A DNA stretch of 64,000 nt from Thereva unica (lineage: Eukaryota; Arthropoda; Insecta; Diptera; Therevidae), in NCBI GenBank assembly GCA_949987705.1, contig OX465282.1, forward strand, positions 129,414,310 through 129,478,309. The letters run 5' to 3'. The notes under the pieces were generated by a model. The model did no database searches. It saw only the letters and a program-made list of their open reading frames with translations, and had not been told where the DNA came from. The translations under genes and the position numbers were made by a program. Below, one piece after another: positions 58,518 through 64,000 of this stretch (positions are counted from its first letter, which is position 1; every line of letters starts with the position of its first letter).

Positions 58518-58989
58518 TATAATACATATACTATATAAGAGTAGTAATTATATTTTTTTAACACTGTTCTACCCTTGCGAAAAATTTGAAAAAAATATAT
58601 ATTGTAGAGCATAGTAAGGGTTATTTATAAAAAAAATATGGTGATAGTGTCTGTTGATATACGTGACATTTTCCATTTTTGTAAATTTAAAATTCGGGAT
58701 TTTGAGACATTCTAATCACTGAGAATACTTAATAATATTTTGTTTAACAGTTCTTTGGTGTATCTAGCATATCCCAAAAAATCATAACAATCCGTTACGT
58801 TATAAGAGAGAAAACTATTTTTTTTTTTCAAAAATTCGATTAATTAATTTATTTCAAGAATCAGCGCTCACAGAGGTACGATAATTTCGGGAATAGTTCC
58901 CCTTACTAGTGTGATGTTAAGGTAAAAATATCAACCTAACTTTCCCGAGGGGCATCTGTCCTATGCTTACCCTGCTATACTCTTTGCAA

Positions 58990-60570
58990 TAAGTAGAGCA
59001 AAGTTTTATTTCTGAGCAAAAAACGGTTGATGGTGATTTGGGTATGGGTGTTTATTTGGGTTTTTGTTTATTCATACACAATTTTTCTTAGATTTCTGAC
59101 TTATCATTAATCCATTTTAATATTCGCTTCATTTTTTTACTGTGTGTGATAGAACTGATTGGGGAACTTTTAGAAAACATTCGCATCACTTTAGGTCGCT
59201 TATTATCATAAACCATAAACATGTATATTTATATTTTGAGTAGATGGGTTTAGTGATGTGAAGCCAGTACTCCCGTTCAAAAAACTTACTCCTTGGAATA
59301 AAATGATTTTGAAACATTGCTGCTGAAGTTGAAAGAATTACCAAAATGCCCTTTAGCGGCGAAACTATACGGAATGCGAAAAAAAACAGTAGGAATTTTA
59401 CATTCCTTCCACAACTTAAATAAATCAATTACATCTTCATTTACGCAATCCATTTTACACTTGCCACTTTACATTTTCATTTAAGGCTATCTCTCGAAAT
59501 GCCGTAACAAAGCTCAAGTTCGTTGAGTTTTCTTCCGTACTGCACGTCATATTAGGTTCAGGCTTATGAATTACAATTCTCACTCAATCAGAAAATAGTA
59601 CGTCCTGGACACGAAATACCTGGGGTGGAACATGCCTTAAAACACTGTAATTTATACTGTACTCTTAGGGAGATCTCGTAAAATTAGAAAAAACTAGTTG
59701 GTGAATGTAAGCTGGCTGCTGGTACAAAGAAGTGCTGCTAATCGAGCAATACAGCAGTTACCTTGAACGCATTGCTCAGGAGAAAAGAAAAAAACGTTCA
59801 TACACAGAAATCAGGGAGAAGAATCTCCCTTGTGAACTAGGGTTGACATGTGCGTTCTACCAAAAAGTCTGTGGTATGACACAATTTGGACCATGCTGCT
59901 CATATTGTAATGACATTGAGTGAAATCCACAGACATATACATAATAATGGACTGCTCTCCTTTTTTTATGTGAAAGACTAGAGGCTCAGGCAAGGCCCTT
60001 TATACTGTCGACAACCTATTTGTTTCGTCAAGAGTGCAATGTCGAACAACAGCTCTAGTCTGAAGATGAAGAGAGGGAGAAGTGAGGGAAGTTACTGCCA
60101 CAACCAAGCCATGATAATGACATTAATCCCATACAAATTCATGGCACCAAAAAGTATAGTCCTCTCGCTCATCCATAAGCCCCTTTTGTTACCGAAATCA
60201 AATTTTGTTCAATTTCGTGTTATGATTTCAGTGCATTCACCGGCCGAAATAAAATCAGGTAGCGCCAAAATTGAAGAAATTAAATTTGACATTCAAAAAC
60301 TGCAAAATTTTAAATTTTTTTAAATATTTTTACTTTTCACTTTCATTAAACGACATAATATGACAACTTTTTTATATTTACAGCGAAAGAAGAGGGGTAC
60401 ATAACATTCTGGAATAACTTTGGGCGACATTTAAAAAACCGCCACAGCGGTTGCATGGTATATTATTAAAGGTGCAATACCTGATTTCATATTTTCCTTT
60501 TGCAAATGTCAGAATATTTCCAAAAAATAGATGCGTATAGTGATTGCACATGAGTAGTGAGGCACATTAC
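58990..60570. other. No gene assigned
   Basis: Mixed sequence with short open frames on both strands, none with a recognisable motif or consistent splice context. Confidence 0.45.
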
Positions 60571-60574
60571 GTTT

Positions 60575-60845
60575 TAGCAGTTCGTTTATAAATAGAACAA
60601 CTCGATTGTGGAACTGTCTTCCACAATCGGTGTTTCCGAACTAATATAACATCTCAGAGTTCAAACGCAAGGTTCATCGACAATGGCACTTCCTTCTCTC
60701 TTCACAACAGTTTGAAGTACATATATTTGGTTGTGTTCTGGAAGTCAAATTGTTTTTTGTAAATACAATTCTAAAACATTGCACGTGTTCGGAAATATTG
60801 ACTGAAGAAGATTTTTTCACAATCGAGATGTTTTATTAACTTCCC
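60575..60845 (+). pseudogene. Jockey/CR1-like 3' fragments, one inverted
   Basis: Plus 60575-60690 reads [17 protein letters not shown] then EFKRKVHRQ, the same tail as the copy at 42150. At 60788-60845 a shorter piece of the same segment lies in inverted orientation. This copy lacks the MITE and shows the uninterrupted junction. Confidence 0.75.
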
Positions 60846-61006
60846 ATAAACTGGGAAGGAAGGAAGTTATTGTAATCGGTCTGAAAATCGAAATCGAATT
60901 TTTCAACGTATGTATTTTCATTTTTCAGGGTCCCAATAGCATTTTAAGCAAAAATTTGAGAAGAAATATGTGTCTGTGTGTGTACATACGTATGTGGTTA
61001 TTTTTT

Positions 61007-61430
61007 CCTGCACGATATCGCGCGAACCTAAAAGATATCGACTATGTTGAGGTGTCGTTCAAAACGTATTAACGGAAATATGATCTGAAAAGATTTTCAT
61101 AAAATTCGGTCGAGCCGTTTTTTTGTGTAAACGACGAACGTGGTATACCTGCACGATATCACGGGCACCAAAATCGATATCGACTTCGTTGAGGTGCCGA
61201 TCGAAGTGTATTAACGAAAATATGATCTGCAAAAATTTTCATAAAAATCAGTCGAGCCGTTTTCCTGTTTAAACGACGTTTGTGACTTTTGAACCTGCAC
61301 GATATCGCGTAAACCAAAAATGAAACCGGCTTTTTTGAGTTGCCGATCGAGGCATATTAATGAAAACATGCTATGAAGAAAATTTAATAACATTCGGTAA
61401 AGCTTTTTTTGTTTAAATGGAAAGTTTTGC
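61007..61430. repeat. ~143-bp tandem repeat, three diverged units
   Basis: CCTGCACGATATCGCG (or CACG) opens units at 61007, 61148 and 61294, spacings 141 and 146. Each unit also holds a GAGGTGCCGATCGA-like and a GTCGAGCCGTTTT-like segment. The third unit is most diverged and truncated. The unit is GC-richer than the flanks. Confidence 0.85.
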
Positions 61431-62279
61431 TAATAAAGTCGTTGGAGTGAAACCCATTCTAAATGACATTACCTTTTCTGGTTTCAGCAGCGCGAAAGCT
61501 TTCCATCAAGACGTCATCTGTCAAACTCCTAGCAGTCTTTGAAAATAGTGCAAAAATTACGTTAACCTTGCAAACCCAAGGAATTTTTCAAGCCACTTTT
61601 TGGGCTGGGAATTGTTTTCCGCGTCCCACAGTTTATGGAAATTTAAGTTCATCTCGGAATTTCCAGTAGTTACCTACTGAACAATTTGGCCTTTCCGGTC
61701 AAGTCATTCATCATGCTGGGAAGTTGATCGTGTGGACCGAAGGGATCAAATTCACAACCCAACTAGTTTTGTTTAAGGTATTATGGGGATTTTGGACCAA
61801 CAATAAAATAATGGCTGTTGTTAAGTTGCATTGTAACTGAATTTTTTTAGTTGATCTATAGAATGCTATGAAGGACGTTCTGTGAAAAATTGTTGAATAA
61901 GTTTGAATTGCCACTTTGATGAGCAGTCGTAGGATCGAACTTTCTTCGTCATTCTTAAATATTAGCTACTTAACGCCAATCATTGAGAGTGTGGAATGGA
62001 TCAAGGTTTTAAGAAAAACTCACTAAATACCTCCAATAACATAATTCACATATTCATCATTTCTTTCGCTCACTTAAAATTAAACGGAAGTTGTGTTTTT
62101 GCAATTTTAATCATTTTTCTTGTTTACTTTCAAAATTTTGTTGTTTAGTTCATAAAAATATAATATTTTAATAATAAACATTAAAAATCATTATTATTTT
62201 CCCATTTTCTTGTTTTAAATATTTAAAAAAGCGTATAAAAGTAAAATTTTTTACATTTTTAGTTTGATTTTTGGTTTCC

Positions 62280-62600
62280 TTTCAATAATCTGATCTCAGA
62301 CAGCAATCGAGTAGTCTGACGGATGCGATGAAGGTGGCTGCAAGGATGTCTGAAGCTGTTGATTCTGCTGTTGCTGCTGGTTGTTACTACCTGCTGGCCG
62401 TGACCACAACGAAGAACGGATTCCCAACTTAATTTTCTTTATGGTATCTATATCACACTCGGCCTCAGAAAGTTCTGGTCTATCTGGGGTACCGCCTTCG
62501 ATCGGTACCGGATGAAAGCTACCACCAGGTGTATTGTCTTGTAATTGTAGTGGCAGTAAGGTTCTCATTGTACCCCTGTTCAGGATAATCTTCTGGTATC
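62280..62600 (-). CDS. Putative 3'-terminal exon of an unrecognised gene, Q-rich
   Basis: The minus frame from about 62600 to the stop at 62296-62298 encodes roughly 100 residues. They include GGSFHPVPIEGGTPDRPELS, EAECDIDTIKKIKLGIRSSL and a Gln-rich tail (QQQQQNQQLQ). The character is that of a conserved segment followed by low complexity. The 5' border is uncertain: acceptor-like CAG sites lie at about 62585 and 62599, but none joins in phase with the exon at 62978-63466. I do not recognise the family. Confidence 0.5.
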
Positions 62601-62977
62601 ATATCACTTCAATCACACTATCAGGATTTTATTTTATTATTATTTTTTTTGCAATATTTAAGAAGCACACACCGGATTTTGATTTTTGGAGGATTTTAAA
62701 TTAATTATAATTTTTTTTTCTTAGAGGCAAAGATGAGAGAGATAAATTAATAATACAGATATACAAAAAAGATAGTCTCTGATTAAATTTTTGGTGATTG
62801 CGATAAATTTTTTGGTTTTTTTTTTTCTTATAAAAAAAATAACTGAAGATATAACTGAACTGGGTGTATTATTTTTGATTTTTGAGAGAGAGATAGAAAG
62901 GATGCGATTTTGTGTAAAATTTTTAGGTAAATTTTTTTTTGTATTGATTTTTTAATCAGCATGCTATGGACCTTTAC

Positions 62978-63466
62978 GCAATGTCGATGTTAAATTAATT
63001 TTTGTAGCTGGTGTTGGATTTGTTGGAGATTTTGATAATAGAGTTGTGTTGTCTGAGCATGATGATGATATTGGTATTGTTTTATGGGGTATAGGACGAA
63101 ATTGGGACGGCATGCGGGCTGTTTTACATACAGCTGTTTGAGTACTACTTAAAGAGGTCGATGGGGTTGTTGACGATGTTTTAGTAGTACTACCACATTG
63201 TATGACATTTGGTTGTGATTGAATATTGGATTTATTATTATTAAAAAGATTTTTATGATTATTACTACTACGTGGGGATGTAACTAATAGCGTGGTTATA
63301 TTATTTGCATTCAAACTTGAGGAATTTTTGTGTCTTGGTGTTGTGTTTGTTGAATATAGGTGTTGTTGATGGTACCTTGATCTGCCACGGCGTGGTAATG
63401 ATTTTTGCTCTGACATTGGTGATAAATCGGATGATGTACTTGACTGTGTACCATGATAGATAACGC
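62978..63466 (-). CDS. Putative internal exon of an unrecognised Ser/Thr/Asn-rich protein
   Basis: An acceptor TTATTTCCAG precedes 63466 and a donor-like GTAAAG follows 62978. The exon gives about 163 residues, starting VIYHGTQSSTSSDLSPMSEQ and KSLPRRGRSRYH, then Ser/Thr/Asn-rich sequence. Without splicing, the frame stops at 62964. The opening looks conserved, perhaps the cytoplasmic tail of a surface protein, but that is a guess. Upstream exons lie beyond the window. It may belong to the same gene as the exon at 62280-62600. Confidence 0.5.
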
Positions 63467-63637
63467 CTGGAAATAAGAACACTATAAGATTACTCTTTAG
63501 TTATTATATTGAATCGACAGAACGACTATAAATTTTTCAAATTTAAAAATAGAGAAAGAAGAGTGTTTTTTTTAAATAATGCACAAAATTTCCAAAAATA
63601 AATGACTTATAGGGCAGGCAACGAATGCTCAATAAAA

Positions 63638-64000
63638 GGTATAGAGGGAAATACTTGGAACATAATTTTTGACTTCGTAATTTTGTTTGGGCTAGATAGG
63701 AGGTGAACATATCAAAAGTCCCCGCCCGTAGCCTTTGAGTCGTGAGGGGGGGGGGGGAGAGGGGGGGTTGGGTTTGAAGGTCTCATTTGTCGGTAGCAAA
63801 CTTAATCAGCTTTGATTTTGTATATAGTGGTCATGTCGTTACGAAGCATAGTTTCCGAGGTATAAGCGAAAAACCGATAAATGGGACCTTCAAACCCCTC
63901 TTCCCCCTGCGGCTTAAGGGCTACGTACGGGCGGGGACTTTTGATAATTTCGCCTCCTAACTAGTCCAAACAATGTTGTGGTTCAAACATTTCCTTCTAT
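63638..64000. mobile_element. Palindromic MITE at the right edge
   Basis: Inverted arms: AAAAGTCCCCGCCCGTA near 63716 pairs with TACGGGCGGGGACTTTT near 63927. The match extends outward through CTAGATAGGAGG / CCTCCTAACTAG to 63638 and the last base of the window. Inside, GGGTTTGAAGGTCTCATTTG pairs with its complement near 63880. A 12-base G run starts at 63746. It lies upstream in the intron of the minus-strand gene. Its target site may be cut by the window edge. Confidence 0.8.

Larger units (their letters stand above)
56559..58985. mobile_element. 2.43 kb foldback-like element with ~450-bp inverted arms
   Basis: Left arm 56559 to about 57012 and right arm about 58534-58985 are inverted copies that differ at only a handful of positions (for example ACTATTACCG versus ACTATTCCCG). 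The outer ends read AAAGAGTATAGCAGGG. The 1.5 kb centre holds a tiny minus ORF, a repeated CAATATAGTGTAT motif (about 57896-57930) and a 177-bp palindrome touching the right arm. No transposase is seen and no target duplication is obvious. The near identity of the arms implies recent insertion or gene conversion. Superfamily unknown. Confidence 0.88.

Noticed and set aside
56559..58985. Polinton/Maverick identity, suggested by the AG-starting long TIRs
   Set aside because: No polymerase B, integrase or capsid gene, far too short, and no 6-bp target duplication is visible.
1..64000. CRISPR array, operon or other prokaryotic system
   Set aside because: The direct repeats found are long tandem units, not short spaced repeats, and all genes are spliced eukaryotic genes.

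Overview
The window looks like euchromatic but transposon-laden DNA from an insect, most likely a fly (Diptera). Spliced genes with GT-AG introns, a catalase very close to the dipteran form, a Deaf1-type SAND/MYND regulator and a short gut-type chitin deacetylase all point that way. No prokaryotic features are present. The species cannot be fixed from the sequence. Protein-coding exons cover only a few kilobases; most of the rest is AT-rich non-coding sequence and mobile-element debris in many nested layers.

Host genes, left to right: (1) minus strand, 1263 to beyond base 1, a three-exon HARBI1/PIF-Harbinger nuclease with an unbroken reading frame; (2) plus strand, 6100-19126, catalase in three exons with an 11.4 kb first intron; (3) plus strand, 22598-27530, a Deaf1-like transcription factor in five exons; (4) plus strand, 34408-35685, a secreted chitin deacetylase in three exons; (5) minus strand, about 62280-63466, two exons of a low-complexity protein that I do not recognise. 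The genes show no functional clustering. Catalase handles peroxisomal H2O2, Deaf1 is nuclear, and the chitin deacetylase is secreted.

Between and inside the genes lie: many dead non-LTR retrotransposon fragments (Jockey/CR1-like, R1-like and RTE-like) on both strands; a Gypsy-like LTR pol relic (51.1-54.7 kb) carrying a 2.4 kb hAT element and two MITEs; a Tc1/mariner-type relic; and at least a dozen short terminal-inverted-repeat elements. For several of these the ends and target-site duplications can be read exactly (8-bp hAT, 3-bp TTA/TAA PIF-like, TA). Three constructions stand out: a 3.2 kb TIR element (2438-5618) holding a 169-bp tandem array that itself contains a MITE; a double-nested pair of coding-less elements (30558-32222 around 30582-31767); and a 2.43 kb element (56559-58985) with ~450-bp near-identical inverted arms, a 177-bp near-perfect palindrome and a tiny CxxC ORF. 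Three T-rich, strand-asymmetric blocks (40.4-41.4, 45.6-46.9 and 55.8-56.5 kb) remain unexplained.

All gene models were built by eye from reading frames and splice signals. No database search was possible.
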